NCBI GenBank assembly: GCA_964577115.1 | Contig: CAZNXJ010000022.1 | Coordinates: 22,182 to 86,181 of the forward strand | Origin: CAZNXJ01 sp964577115 | GTDB lineage: Bacteria > Planctomycetota > Planctomycetia > Pirellulales > Pirellulaceae | Direction of reading: 5' to 3' | DNA length: 64,000 bases | Part shown: one piece after another, positions 20,290 to 29,387 of the stretch | How positions within the stretch are numbered: position 1 is the stretch's first letter | How the letters are laid out: every line of letters starts with the position of its first letter | Position numbers and translations under genes: made by a program | The notes under the pieces: model-generated | What the model was told of the DNA's origin: nothing | What the model saw: only the letters and a program-made list of their open reading frames with translations | Databases searched by the model: none

Positions 20290-21717
20290 TCACACGGACT
20301 GAGCCCCCAGCTCGGCAATCGGTCCGCCTTGGCGGAGGATGGGGATTGGCCGCCCGGTAAAGTCGGGAATCGCCATGTGCTCGTAATCGATGCCCAGGTG
20401 TTTGTAAATCGTCGCGAGAAAATCTCCCGGCGAGAGCCGGCGTTCGATGACTTCCTCGCCGCGAGCGTCGGTGGCGCCGATGACCTGGCCCGTGCGCATC
20501 CCGCCGCCGGCGAAGAGGATCGAGTTGGCTTGAGGCCAATGGTCGCGTCCGGGCTGCACGGTACCCGCCGGGCCGCTCGCCACGCCGCCCCCGCTGCTCG
20601 CCACGTGGCTGATTCGTGGTGTGCGGCCGAATTCGCCGCCGACGATGACAAGCACGTCGCGATCGAGCCCGCGCTCGTAGATGTCTTCGATCAGCGCGGT
20701 TACTGCCTGGTCGAAAAACGGCATGCGGTACTTCAGGGCATCGAAGACGTGATGGTTGACCGCATGGTCATCCCAGTTCTGGACGCGCCCGCACAGCGGC
20801 CCGGTCAGTTCGGTCGTGATAATCTCGACGCCGGCTTCGACGAGTCGCCGGGCCATCAGGCACTGCTGCCCCCATTGATTCATGCCGTAGCGCTCGCGCA
20901 CATGCGCGGGTTCCTGTGTCAGGTCGAAGGCCGCTCGCGCTTCGGGACTCGTTAATAGGCTCATGGCCTGCGCCTGGAACCGATCAACGGCTTCCATCCC
21001 GCCCGACGAGTCGAGCGTGGAAGCCAGGCGATCTAGATCTTCACGCAGCGAAATGCGTTCGGCGAGCCGCTGCACCTGGCTCTCGTCTCGCATACCGATG
21101 TTCGGCACTTCGAAGCGCGGGTTGCTCGGGTCGCCGCGCACGGCAAAAGGTTCGTACGAAGGGCCGAGGTAAGCGGGACCGGCGATCTGAAAATTGTCGT
21201 AGTTCGTTACGGGATTCACGCCGACGTAATTCGGCAGTGCTCGGTTCGGGTCAAACCGCGCATAGTGGGCGATTGACATCCAGTCGGGATAGACGGGCTT
21301 GGGTTTATCGGCGGCGTCCGGATCGCCGGAAAGCATCTGGAGCGATCCGGCCGGATGGCCGCCACCCGTGTGAGCGAACGAACGCACGACGTTGTAGCGA
21401 TCGGCGATCTTCGCCAGGCGAGGAAGGAGTTCGCAGATCTGTAGGCCGGGCACATTGGTGCTGATCGGCCGGAACGGTCCGCGGTATTCCGCCGGAGCAT
21501 CCGGTTTCGGGTCGAACGACTCGAGGTGGCTTATCCCGCCGCGACACCAGACAAGAATGACTGATGTGCGGCGCTTGAGCTGCTCGCCCGCAAGGGCGCG
21601 ATATTGATAGAGTCCCTGAAGGCTCAACGCCCCAAACAATTGCAAACCGAACTGTAGGAATTCGCGGCGGCCGTAGCCGACCCGACGACGATCTGCTGAA
21701 ACTTGGGGTGCTTGCAT
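20290..21717 (-). CDS. DUF1501 (sulfatase-fold, Tat-type) protein, upstream copy
   Basis: A 475-residue DUF1501 protein with an RRREFLQFGLQLFGALSLQG twin-arginine-like leader. Core features are VILVWCRGGISHLESFDPKPDAPAE, GLQICELLPRLAKIADRYNVVRSFAHTGGGHP, NWDDHAVNHHVFD and VLVIVGGEFGRTPRI with GRDHWPQANSILFAGGG. It is a divergent paralogue of the gene just downstream. An ATG start at 21717 is used although no clear Shine-Dalgarno precedes it; an AAGGA 7 bases before an in-frame TTG at about 21732 is an alternative. The substrate is unknown. Confidence 0.86.
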   Translation of the reverse strand: MQAPQVSADRRRVGYGRREFLQFGLQLFGALSLQGLYQYRALAGEQLKRRTSVILVWCRGGISHLESFDPKPDAPAEYRGPFRPISTNVPGLQICELLPRLAKIADRYNVVRSFAHTGGGHPAGSLQMLSGDPDAADKPKPVYPDWMSIAHYARFDPNRALPNYVGVNPVTNYDNFQIAGPAYLGPSYEPFAVRGDPSNPRFEVPNIGMRDESQVQRLAERISLREDLDRLASTLDSSGGMEAVDRFQAQAMSLLTSPEARAAFDLTQEPAHVRERYGMNQWGQQCLMARRLVEAGVEIITTELTGPLCGRVQNWDDHAVNHHVFDALKYRMPFFDQAVTALIEDIYERGLDRDVLVIVGGEFGRTPRISHVASSGGGVASGPAGTVQPGRDHWPQANSILFAGGGMRTGQVIGATDARGEEVIERRLSPGDFLATIYKHLGIDYEHMAIPDFTGRPIPILRQGGPIAELGAQSV

Positions 21718-22102
21718 AAACACGGACAAAACAAGATCCTTCGTCTGGGTGAATCGTGAATCACTCGCTACGATGGCGGCACCGAAGGATGGAAGTCCCT
21801 GCGGCAAGCTCCTCGCGCCAGCGCGCAGCGAGCTACGTTATGGGCAGGAGTTATGCAGCCGCGGCGAGGGTGCCGCAGTACATCAACCGCTTAGCGCAAT
21901 CGTCCGCGACGTCGATTATGTGCACATTGCGCACCAGGGGGGAGGTTGCCAGTCGCGCGAGCCGGACGAATGCTAGCGCGCGGCAGGTGGGCTTTTCTCT
22001 AAGGTATTTCCGTAGGACCATTGTGCCGGGCCACCGCGCGTCGAGCAAGTGTGAACTGTACAAATGGCGCTTCGTCGGACAGGTAAGTGAAAGGGACGCC
22101 GT
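21718..22102. other. Divergent intergenic region, DUF1501 / antiporter
   Basis: These 385 bases between divergent genes should contain both promoters. AAGGGA at 22091-22096 is the ribosome-binding site of the antiporter gene. I see no strong hairpin, repeat, RNA gene or clear sigma-70 box pair. Confidence 0.4.
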
Positions 22103-23950
22103 TTGGCCGAAACGCAATTAATCGGACTTGCCAGCATCTTCGTACTGGGCGTGGGTGCCCAATGGTTCGCCTGGCGTATGCAGTTGCCGTCGATCCTGAT
22201 GCTGCTGCTATTGGGGTTTATCGGCGGCTCGGTGCTGAATCTGGTGAATCCAGACACGCTGCTGGGGGACCTGCTGTTTCCCGTGCTCTCCCTTTCGGTG
22301 GCCCTAATTCTCTTCGAGGGGGGGCTCAGCCTGCGCGTGCGCGAACTACGCGAGATCGGCGGCGCTTTGGGAAAGCTGCTGACTGTGGGGGTGGTGGTTA
22401 CGTGGGTTCTCGCCACGGCCGGAGCGTACTGGATCCTCGACTTCCCCGGCGTTACCTCGCTGTTACTCGGCGCCATCCTCGTCGTCACCGGTCCCACGGT
22501 CATCGGTCCCATGCTGCGCCATATCCGGCCAATTGGCCGGGTGACGCCCATCGCGAAGTGGGAAGGCATCGTGATCGACCCGATCGGTGCGACGCTGGCC
22601 ATCCTCGTGTTTGAGGCCGAATCCTCGGTTCGCAGCGCCGACTTCGCTACCGCCACCATGCATGCGCTGGGAGGCCTCCTGCGAACGACCCTCCTGGGAA
22701 CGCTGATCGGCGCGGTGGCCGCGGGGCTGATCGTTCTGCTCATCAAACGCTACTGGATTCCGGATTATCTCCAGAGCCCGATGACGCTGATGATGGTCGT
22801 TGCCGGCTTCGCCGCGTCGAATCTCCTCCAGGCCGAATCCGGCCTGCTCACGGTAACGGTCATGGGCATTGTGCTGGCTAACCAGACGTTCGTCTCCATG
22901 AAGCCGATTATGGAGTTTAAAGAGAGCCTTTCGGTGCTGCTGATTTCCAGCGTATTTATCTTACTGTCCGCGCGACTGGACCCGAGCGAGCTGACGGCGC
23001 TTGGTTGGCGTGGCCCCGCGTACCTCGCCTTTTTGATGCTCGTGGTGCGGCCGGCGAGCGTCATGATTTCGTCGATCGGTTCGGAACTGACCTGGAACGA
23101 GCGAATTTTTCTTTCGTGGCTCGCGCCGCGCGGTATCGTGGCGGCGGCTGTCGCGTCGGTGTTTGCGCTCCGCATGGGCGATGCGGGTGCCGGCCTGGTT
23201 CCGGCCATGTTCCTGGTCATTGTGGGAACCGTGCTGACATACGGGCTCACGTCGCCCTGGCTGGCTCGGAAGCTGAAGTTGGCAACGCCGAACCCGCAAG
23301 GCTTGCTGATCGTCGGCGCGCACCCGTTTGCGCGGTCGCTCGCGCTTACGCTCCAGGACAACGGCTTCTCGGTGCAGCTCGTCGACAAAAACTGGTGGAA
23401 CGTCTACGAAGCGCGCTTCATGGGCCTCACCGCTCATCAAGCAGATATCCTCTCCGAGAACATCCTCGATGAGTTGAATCTCGGCGGGCTGGGACGCTTC
23501 TTGGCCTTGACGCCGAACGACGAGGTGAACTCGCTGGCTGTCGCGCATTTGCAAGAGTTCTTCGGCCGCGTGAACGTTTTTCGGCTCGCGCCGACCGTCG
23601 ATCCGAATGCCAAGAAACCGTCACCCCACTTGCAGCTCGGCCGCATCCTCTTTGGCAAAAACGTGACCTACAACGAACTCAAACGCCGCATGGAGGAAGG
23701 CGCCACGATCAAGGCGATCAAGTTAACCAACGAGTACACTTACGAGGACTATCAGCAGCAATATGGCGCCCGGGCGCTGACGCTATTCGTTATCACCAGC
23801 CCGGATCGGCTCATGATCAACATCGTCGGGACGACGACCAAACCGAAAGCCGGCCAGACCATCATCAGCCTGCTTGAACCCGAGCCGAGCCGCTCGCAGA
23901 ACACGCCGGAATCGTTTACCGGCGAGCGGCTGAAGGAGACGGGAGAGTAG
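22103..23950 (+). CDS. CPA1-type Na+(K+)/H+ antiporter with C-terminal RCK domain
   Basis: A 615-residue protein. Residues about 1-385 contain roughly a dozen hydrophobic segments of a cation:proton antiporter, including the ILVVTGPTVIGPMLRHIRP and EGIVIDPIGA motifs of the ion-binding crossover region. Residues about 398-515 (GLLIVGAHPFARSLALTLQDNGFSVQLVDKN...) form a Rossmann-like RCK/TrkA-N domain, and a further C-terminal segment (to about 590) resembles TrkA-C. RCK domains sense nucleotides or divalent ions and gate transport. Its likely role is pH or Na+/K+ homeostasis in the inner membrane. The TTG start at 22103 is backed by AAGGGA 6 bases upstream. Confidence 0.88.
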   Translation: MAETQLIGLASIFVLGVGAQWFAWRMQLPSILMLLLLGFIGGSVLNLVNPDTLLGDLLFPVLSLSVALILFEGGLSLRVRELREIGGALGKLLTVGVVVTWVLATAGAYWILDFPGVTSLLLGAILVVTGPTVIGPMLRHIRPIGRVTPIAKWEGIVIDPIGATLAILVFEAESSVRSADFATATMHALGGLLRTTLLGTLIGAVAAGLIVLLIKRYWIPDYLQSPMTLMMVVAGFAASNLLQAESGLLTVTVMGIVLANQTFVSMKPIMEFKESLSVLLISSVFILLSARLDPSELTALGWRGPAYLAFLMLVVRPASVMISSIGSELTWNERIFLSWLAPRGIVAAAVASVFALRMGDAGAGLVPAMFLVIVGTVLTYGLTSPWLARKLKLATPNPQGLLIVGAHPFARSLALTLQDNGFSVQLVDKNWWNVYEARFMGLTAHQADILSENILDELNLGGLGRFLALTPNDEVNSLAVAHLQEFFGRVNVFRLAPTVDPNAKKPSPHLQLGRILFGKNVTYNELKRRMEEGATIKAIKLTNEYTYEDYQQQYGARALTLFVITSPDRLMINIVGTTTKPKAGQTIISLLEPEPSRSQNTPESFTGERLKETGE

Positions 23951-24049
23951 GGAGAGGCAAAACCCGCGGGCGTGGCGCGCTGGGCAGCACCGGCGAACAG
24001 CGCAGCGCGAATGACCACTGTGGCGCGTCTCGCCGCTGAAACGGCTGCC

Positions 24050-25405
24050 CTATTCGCGCGCATTGTCTTCCGATACGGCGTTGGATGCCTCTTCAGATGC
24101 TGCGCCGTCGTCCCTCGCCTCGTCAGATGGTTCCTGGGAGTCCGGGGCGGCATCCGCTGCGTCGCTGTCCGGCGAGTCGGCCTCCTCGTCCTGGGAGGCA
24201 TTCGGCTGGCGAGCAATTCTGCGGAGAACCTCGAGCTCGGTGGAAACGCGATCATATTCGAGGCGTGCCCGGTCGGCGGCCGCTTTGGAATGGTGGAATT
24301 CGGCCTCGGAGATTAAGCCCTTCTCGCGGAGACGGGTGGCCTGGTCAAGTTGCTGCACAGCCGCCTTCAGATCGAGTTCGGCGCGCTGAACATCGAGCTC
24401 CATGAGCCGAATGACGCCTTGGAGCATGGCCGCGGTGGCTTCTTCTTTCGCGTGCGCATCGTCCAGAAGCCTCTCGAATCCTCGAACGCTTTCCCGCTCC
24501 GTCGGCGCCTCTTGTTGTGCTTGCGCCAGACGCTGCTCATGGTGCCGAACGGACCGCTGCGCTTCGAGATGCTTCAAGGCGAGGTCATACGCTTCGGATA
24601 GCTCGGCGCGACGACGGACCACGTGCCCTGCCGCTCGCTCGATAATCCGAATATCCTCAGACGGCGTATGCGCTGCGATGGAAGGAATTGGGACGGCGGC
24701 GTGCGGAAGCCCTTGGGGCATGCCGGTACCGATTGGGGGTATCGCCAGTCCAGCGGCCGGTTCGCCGGCCAGCGACGGAGCCCATTCCAGGGGATCCGGC
24801 GCGTCGTCGGATAACTCGCGGATGCGCCGCGCAACGATCTCGTCCTCGGCCTCGGCACGACGAGCTACGGCGTCCTCGATCCGCTCCAGTCGATCGCGCA
24901 GTTCCGATGCACGCTGCTTGTACATTTGCTGCCGCAGTTGGAAGGCCGCCCGCACGGCCCGTTCAAGTTCCCGTTTCAATGTTTCCTGCCGCTGCCGGTC
25001 GCCCGATCGGCGTGCTTCGCGGAGTTTCTCGGCCAGTTCCATCGACTCAACCTCGGCTCGCCTGACGTTGGGATCTTCGAACAGCGGAGTGACCATTAAC
25101 TGAGCTACCGGGCCCCTTGAGGGCCCAGCGCCCCAGGAACCGGACCGTGTTGGTGGCACGCGCCGGCCGGGCGTGGCGGCCGCATCCGCTCGTTCGTGAC
25201 CCCGCTCGGCGTCGCTCTCCAGTGACCGCGGCCTGGGCGCTGGGGGCTGCGCCCAAACGTGGCTAATCGTGATACCAATGGCAGCGCCGATCAAAGCAAC
25301 GATCGCAGTGAAAATAACCGAACGGAAACGACGCATGGCAGGCTTCTCCGACGAGGGGCGAGACGGCGGTGACGAACGCGAGCGGTCGCGTGGCTGAAAC
25401 TTCAT
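24050..25405 (-). CDS. Membrane-anchored coiled-coil protein of a sigma/kinase module
   Basis: A 451-residue protein starting at 25405, where its ATG overlaps the kinase stop codon (ATGA) and GGAAGAGGA lies just upstream, so translation is coupled. There is a basic N-terminus, then one membrane segment (about 28-48, VIFTAIVALIGAAIGITISHV), then a long non-cytoplasmic region. Residues about 145-230 and 290-410 are strongly coiled-coil (Glu/Arg/Ala/Leu heptads). The LREKGLISEAEFHHSKAAADRARLEY segment resembles the alpha-hairpin turn of HlyD/periplasmic adaptor proteins, but no lipoyl half-motifs were seen. The C-terminus is acidic. I do not recognise a named family. Coupling to the kinase suggests a scaffold or kinase target, which is inference. 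Confidence 0.75.
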   Translation of the reverse strand: MKFQPRDRSRSSPPSRPSSEKPAMRRFRSVIFTAIVALIGAAIGITISHVWAQPPAPRPRSLESDAERGHERADAAATPGRRVPPTRSGSWGAGPSRGPVAQLMVTPLFEDPNVRRAEVESMELAEKLREARRSGDRQRQETLKRELERAVRAAFQLRQQMYKQRASELRDRLERIEDAVARRAEAEDEIVARRIRELSDDAPDPLEWAPSLAGEPAAGLAIPPIGTGMPQGLPHAAVPIPSIAAHTPSEDIRIIERAAGHVVRRRAELSEAYDLALKHLEAQRSVRHHEQRLAQAQQEAPTERESVRGFERLLDDAHAKEEATAAMLQGVIRLMELDVQRAELDLKAAVQQLDQATRLREKGLISEAEFHHSKAAADRARLEYDRVSTELEVLRRIARQPNASQDEEADSPDSDAADAAPDSQEPSDEARDDGAASEEASNAVSEDNARE

Positions 25406-26793
25406 TCCTCTTCCAATGCCTTCAACAGAGCGCGCGATTGTTCTTCCATTTCCACAAGCTCGGGCGCCCACAAGGGACGCCATGCAAGCTCGCTGGAAGC
25501 TCGCACCGCGGCTTTCTCGGGGACCATCGGCGGTTCGCGGAGCGTGTAGGCGAGTCCGCCGGCGAGCAGCAGCGTGGCCCCGGCGGCGGAAACCACGGTC
25601 CACTTGCGGATGCGTTTTGGCCGTTTGGCATTCAGCACCTGAGGCAACTCGATCGCCATTGGATGCTGCACGTGTGCGAGGCACTGTCCCAGCAGCTCGG
25701 CGACTTCTTCAGCCGACGCGAATCGCTTCGTCGGATCCTTTTCGAGCAGCCGCTGGATGATTGCGTCGAGCCACGCCGGCACATCGGGGTTCAGCTCGCG
25801 CAGCGGCCGTGGCGGATCGCGCGTGATCCGGTGCAGGATGCCCATTGTGGTTTCCGCTCGGAACGGCGGCCGCCCGGCGCACATGGCGTACATCACGCTA
25901 CCGAGGCTGAAGAGATCCGAACGCCGGTCGACCGTTTCGCCGCACGCCTGTTCGGGCGACATGTATTGCGGTGTACCTGCGATGACACCGCTGACGGTCA
26001 GCGACGCGTCGTCGACGGCACGAGCCAGACCGAAGTCGGTTAAGAGCACGCGATCGACGTCGTTTTCCAGGAGAATGTTGGCCGGCTTGATGTCGCGATG
26101 TACGAGTCCTTGTTCGTGGGCGGCCGCGAGTCCCCGCGCGGCCTGCATGGCGATGCGCAGGACATCGCGTACCGGTAAGGGGCCCAGCCGATCGATACGC
26201 CGCTGAAGCGACTCGCCGGCAATAAACGGCATCACGAGATAGGGCACATCGGCCTGGCCATTGACGGCATGGATCGGGACCACATGCGCATGGACGACGG
26301 CGGCCGCGGCCTGGGCCTCGCGAGCGAAACGCTGCCGCGCGGCCGCACTGCTGGCCAGTTCGGGCGAGAGCATTTTGATGGCGACATAGCGGTTCAGCGA
26401 ACCGTCGAAGCCTTTGACCACCACGCCCATTCCACCTCGTCCGATGATCTCGGTGACTTCGTATTCGCCGAGCCGCCCCAGGCCGCCGGCTTTCCGCGAT
26501 GGCTCGAGATAGTGTCGCACGAACTGGCACGCTCCCAACGGCTCGGCGTCTTCGCGCCGTTCGCTTGCCGATGAGGCGTTTTGTGCGGAGCGGTGCGCGC
26601 TGGCGAGCGCGCGCAGCGAGCGACTCGCTTCGTCCCACCACGGCGGCTCGGCGGCGCACGTCTCCAGCGACTGCTGGCAGGCCGAGCATGTCTCGACATG
26701 CCGGATCAGCGCCGATTGCTGCGCTTCGGCAAGCGTTCCGTCGAGTAGTTCGCGCAGCCGAGCTGCGTCACAGGCTGTGTTGCGAGCCACCAT
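25402..26793 (-). CDS. Ser/Thr protein kinase with N-terminal zinc-finger (anti-sigma-like) region
   Basis: A 463-residue protein. Residues 32-39 carry HxxxCxxC (H32, C36, C39), the zinc-binding anti-sigma (ZAS-like) signature. A Hanks-type kinase domain follows from about 111: GRGGMGVV glycine loop, VAIKML with Lys140, HRDIKPANIL, DFGLA and SPEQACGE. One membrane segment (about 410-428) sits near the C-terminus with only a short tail beyond. The ECF sigma factor gene ends 33 bases upstream and the coiled-coil gene overlaps downstream. Planctomycete ECF sigma factors linked to Ser/Thr kinases are an established genomic pattern. The zinc-finger part may bind the sigma factor and the kinase may control it; this is inference. 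Confidence 0.9.
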   Translation of the reverse strand: MVARNTACDAARLRELLDGTLAEAQQSALIRHVETCSACQQSLETCAAEPPWWDEASRSLRALASAHRSAQNASSASERREDAEPLGACQFVRHYLEPSRKAGGLGRLGEYEVTEIIGRGGMGVVVKGFDGSLNRYVAIKMLSPELASSAAARQRFAREAQAAAAVVHAHVVPIHAVNGQADVPYLVMPFIAGESLQRRIDRLGPLPVRDVLRIAMQAARGLAAAHEQGLVHRDIKPANILLENDVDRVLLTDFGLARAVDDASLTVSGVIAGTPQYMSPEQACGETVDRRSDLFSLGSVMYAMCAGRPPFRAETTMGILHRITRDPPRPLRELNPDVPAWLDAIIQRLLEKDPTKRFASAEEVAELLGQCLAHVQHPMAIELPQVLNAKRPKRIRKWTVVSAAGATLLLAGGLAYTLREPPMVPEKAAVRASSELAWRPLWAPELVEMEEQSRALLKALEEE

Positions 26794-26826
26794 CGGGTTC
26801 GGGCCTTCAAGTTTGAGCTTGTGCGT

Positions 26827-27423
26827 TCAAAAAACTTCCGATGCCCCTTCGACGCATTGCCGGAGGCGTGCCACGACGCGGCTGCGAGCGACATAGACGG
26901 CACCCACGGATAGTCCGAGATGTTCGGCCGCGCGCGGGATCGGCCAGCCCTCGACGCAGGTCAGCCAAAACGCTTGCCATGAGGCCGGGCGAAACTGCTG
27001 GCGCACCTGATCCGCCGCCCAGCGGAACAGTTGCATCCGGTATTCGCGGTCAAACTCGGCCGTCGCGTCGCTTGCCGCCGGCTGTTCGTCTAGCAGCCGG
27101 ACCATGTCCGTGCCTCCCACACCGCGTGGATGCCGTCGCTGATGGACCAGGTAGTTGATGACCAGATTGCGCGTAATCCGCCGCAACCAGCCGCGAAAGG
27201 AACCTCGGCGAGGATCGCATTCCCAGCGATGGATCGCTTGCGAGACGGTTGCGAGCACCTGCTGCACCACATCTCGCGCGTCGGATTCCTGAAGCCCTTG
27301 CCGCTCGGCCAGCCGCTGAATGAGCGGCTCATACAGCGACACGAACTCGCCCCACGCTCGCTCGTCCTGAGCGTTCCGCAGGCGGACCAGCAGGCTCATG
27401 CGTGTTTCGGGAATCGACTTCAT
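26827..27423 (-). CDS. ECF-type RNA polymerase sigma factor
   Basis: A 198-residue sigma-70 family protein of extracytoplasmic function type. Region 2 is EFVSLYEPLIQRLAERQGL then QESDARDVVQQVLATV and RRGSFRGWLRRITRNLVIN (core RNA polymerase and -10 contacts). Region 4 is ASWQAFWLTCVEGWPIPRAAEHLGLSVGAVYVARSRVVARLR, a helix-turn-helix for the -35 element. The start at 27423 has AGGAGA upstream. It is first in the module sigma factor, zinc-finger kinase, membrane coiled-coil, and reads divergently from htrA across 414 bases. Confidence 0.92.
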   Translation of the reverse strand: MKSIPETRMSLLVRLRNAQDERAWGEFVSLYEPLIQRLAERQGLQESDARDVVQQVLATVSQAIHRWECDPRRGSFRGWLRRITRNLVINYLVHQRRHPRGVGGTDMVRLLDEQPAASDATAEFDREYRMQLFRWAADQVRQQFRPASWQAFWLTCVEGWPIPRAAEHLGLSVGAVYVARSRVVARLRQCVEGASEVF

Positions 27424-27572
27424 TCGCGTCTCCTATCACTTACACAACGCCGCTCACGAAATCTTGCAGGGGCTGATAGTAGGAAAATCGGTCTCCCTGC
27501 TCAGCACGCACGGAATCTCGCTCTTCCAGCTTCGCTAATGCCATTCGGCCGATGCCAGTTTTTTTCCTCGAC

Positions 27573-27587
27573 GGCCAGGAACTGGCC
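27573..27587. promoter_or_regulatory. Inverted repeat, candidate activator site upstream of htrA
   Basis: GGCCAG-GAA-CTGGCC is a perfect 6-3-6 palindrome. It lies about 115 bases upstream of the putative -24 element at 27702, a typical distance for an enhancer bound by an NtrC-type activator. An NtrC-type regulator is encoded just beyond htrA. The link is inference. Confidence 0.35.
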
Positions 27588-27699
27588 CTTGCGTCGTCGG
27601 AGCATCGAACCCTCGGATCGCCCGGTCAAGCCCATGGATGCAGCGCAAGCTGTTGTGTTGTGGCGGGTTGTGTCAATGGGGTAGGAGGGTTGAGCTGTG

Positions 27700-27716
27700 T
27701 TGGCATCGTGCGTGCA
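27700..27716 (+). promoter_or_regulatory. Candidate sigma-54 (-24/-12) promoter of htrA
   Basis: TTGGCATCGTGCGTGCA has the -24 GG and -12 GC dinucleotides at the exact 12-base offset of the sigma-54 consensus TGGCACG-N4-TTGCW, with TGGCA and GCA kept and three other positions changed. The htrA ATG is 121 bases downstream of the end of the motif. It may be a chance match in GC-rich DNA. Confidence 0.3.
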
Positions 27717-27837
27717 TGGGGGATCGACGTCCAACAAGTAAACCGCTCGTTGGCTGAGCGGACGCACGCCCGGCGACGACTTGCCGGACGCGATACAGGT
27801 GCACATCGACGAATTAGAACGACGAGGAGACCAATTT

Positions 27838-29385
27838 ATGAGCGAACTTAAGCAGAAGGCACGTCGCCGAGCGTTAGCCGCGGTCGGGGTGTTGGGGCTG
27901 GCCGGCGGTAGCGTATTTTCTTTGGGAACTGCCGGTACCCTGGGCCTACTGCACGCCGATACCGGGGCACCGACTCCGCCGCCCGCCGTGCAGCGATCGC
28001 TCGAGCACGCCGGTTCCATGTCGGAGGCGTTCCGCTATGCCGCTCAGCGCGTGCTGCCGTCCGTGGTCCTGATTCGGACCGTCGCTAGCCAGCCTGCCGT
28101 GACAATGCGCGGACCGGGTGGGCAAATCGACCAGCTTCCTCCCGAGCTGCGCGACCATCCGCTGTTCCGACGATTCTTCGAGGGCATGCCGGATATGGAC
28201 TCTCTACCACGGCAGTCACCTCGGCCGCCGCGTACCGGGATGGGGTCGGGCGTGATCATCGATGAGGAAGGTATCATTTTGACGAACAATCATGTCGTCG
28301 CCGGAGGCAGCAAGGTCATCGTTCGATTGCATGACGGTCGCGAGTTTGAAGCAGTCGAGGTCAAAACCGATCCGAAGACGGACCTGGCGGTTGTGCGCAT
28401 CGAAGGAGCGGGCGAACTGACAGCCGCCGAGATCGGCGACAGTGAGGAGCTGGAGATTGGTGATTGGGTGCTCGCAGTCGGCGCTCCGTTTGGGCTTCGC
28501 GAGACCGTGACCGCGGGGATCATCAGTGCCAAGGCACGCGGACTCGGAATCACCGAACGCGAAGAGTTTCTTCAGACGGATGCGGCCATTAACCCTGGCA
28601 ATAGCGGCGGCCCGTTAGTCGACCTGCAAGGTCGTGTTGTCGGTATCAACACGGCCATCTCGACGACGACGGGTGGCTACCAGGGTGTTGGTTTCGCCGT
28701 GCCCATTAATCTGGCGAAGTGGGTGAGCCACGAGCTGATTACCAAGGGCACTGTACAGCGAGCGTTTCTCGGTGTCGGCATCCAGGAGCTGACCGCGGAA
28801 ATGTCCGATCAGCTCGGTCTGGAAACCTCGGACGGTACGATCGTCACCGAAGTTCAGCCGAACTCGGCAGCTGCCAAAGCCGGACTGGAGCCGGGCGATG
28901 TGATTGTGGGCTTTGACGGCAAGGCGATCAAATCGTCGCGGCAGTTGCAAAGCTATGTCGAACGCGCCGGCATCGGTACGACGCACGCGATCGAGATCAT
29001 TCGCAACGGCAACCGCCAAACGCTCGAAGTGACGCTCAGCGGTTCACCCAGCGAGCGGTCGTTGGCGAGCGGGCCGACGGCCAATGGCGATGCGGCGGCC
29101 GAGGTGGAGTCGCTTGGCGTCGAAGTCCGCGAGCTGAACGACGAGATCGCTCAGCGATTGAACCTCCGCTCGACGGAAGGTGTTGTGATTACGTCCGTCG
29201 AGCCAAACAGCCCGGCGGCAGCGGCGGGCCTGAGCGAAGGCATGGTGATTGCGAAGGTTGGCCAGAAGACGGTCACGAGTGTCTCGGAGTTCCGGGACGC
29301 GATAAAGAACGAGTCGCTCGATGACGGCATCCTGCTGCTCATCCGTTCGCCCGAAGGCTCGCGCTTTATCGTCGTGAAGAAGTGA
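27838..29385 (+). CDS. DegP/HtrA (Do-like) serine protease with two PDZ domains
   Basis: A 515-residue periplasmic protease/chaperone. The basic then hydrophobic N-terminus (about 7-38) is a signal anchor or signal peptide. The trypsin-like domain has the triad His152 (TNNHVVAGG), Asp182 (KTDLAV) and Ser256 (NPGNSGGPLV). PDZ1 lies at about 300-385 (FLGVGIQEL ... GLEPGDVIVGFDG) and PDZ2 at about 420-510 (GVVITSVEPNSPAAAAGLSEGMVIAKV). It degrades misfolded envelope proteins. The start at 27838 is set by GAGGAGA; a TTG at 27781 is less likely. The NtrC-type regulator and histidine kinase genes converge on it, so envelope stress control is plausible. Confidence 0.93.
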   Translation: MSELKQKARRRALAAVGVLGLAGGSVFSLGTAGTLGLLHADTGAPTPPPAVQRSLEHAGSMSEAFRYAAQRVLPSVVLIRTVASQPAVTMRGPGGQIDQLPPELRDHPLFRRFFEGMPDMDSLPRQSPRPPRTGMGSGVIIDEEGIILTNNHVVAGGSKVIVRLHDGREFEAVEVKTDPKTDLAVVRIEGAGELTAAEIGDSEELEIGDWVLAVGAPFGLRETVTAGIISAKARGLGITEREEFLQTDAAINPGNSGGPLVDLQGRVVGINTAISTTTGGYQGVGFAVPINLAKWVSHELITKGTVQRAFLGVGIQELTAEMSDQLGLETSDGTIVTEVQPNSAAAKAGLEPGDVIVGFDGKAIKSSRQLQSYVERAGIGTTHAIEIIRNGNRQTLEVTLSGSPSERSLASGPTANGDAAAEVESLGVEVRELNDEIAQRLNLRSTEGVVITSVEPNSPAAAAGLSEGMVIAKVGQKTVTSVSEFRDAIKNESLDDGILLLIRSPEGSRFIVVKK

Positions 29386-29387
29386 CC

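Larger units (their letters stand above)
27424..27837. other. Divergent regulatory region, sigma factor / htrA
   Basis: These 414 bases hold the promoters of two divergent genes. Visible elements are a perfect 15-base inverted repeat at 27573-27587, a sigma-54-like promoter motif at 27700-27716, and a hairpin, CCGCTC/GAGCGG, at 27743-27761. GAGGAGA just before 27838 is the htrA ribosome-binding site. No coding sequence is supported here. Confidence 0.5.
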
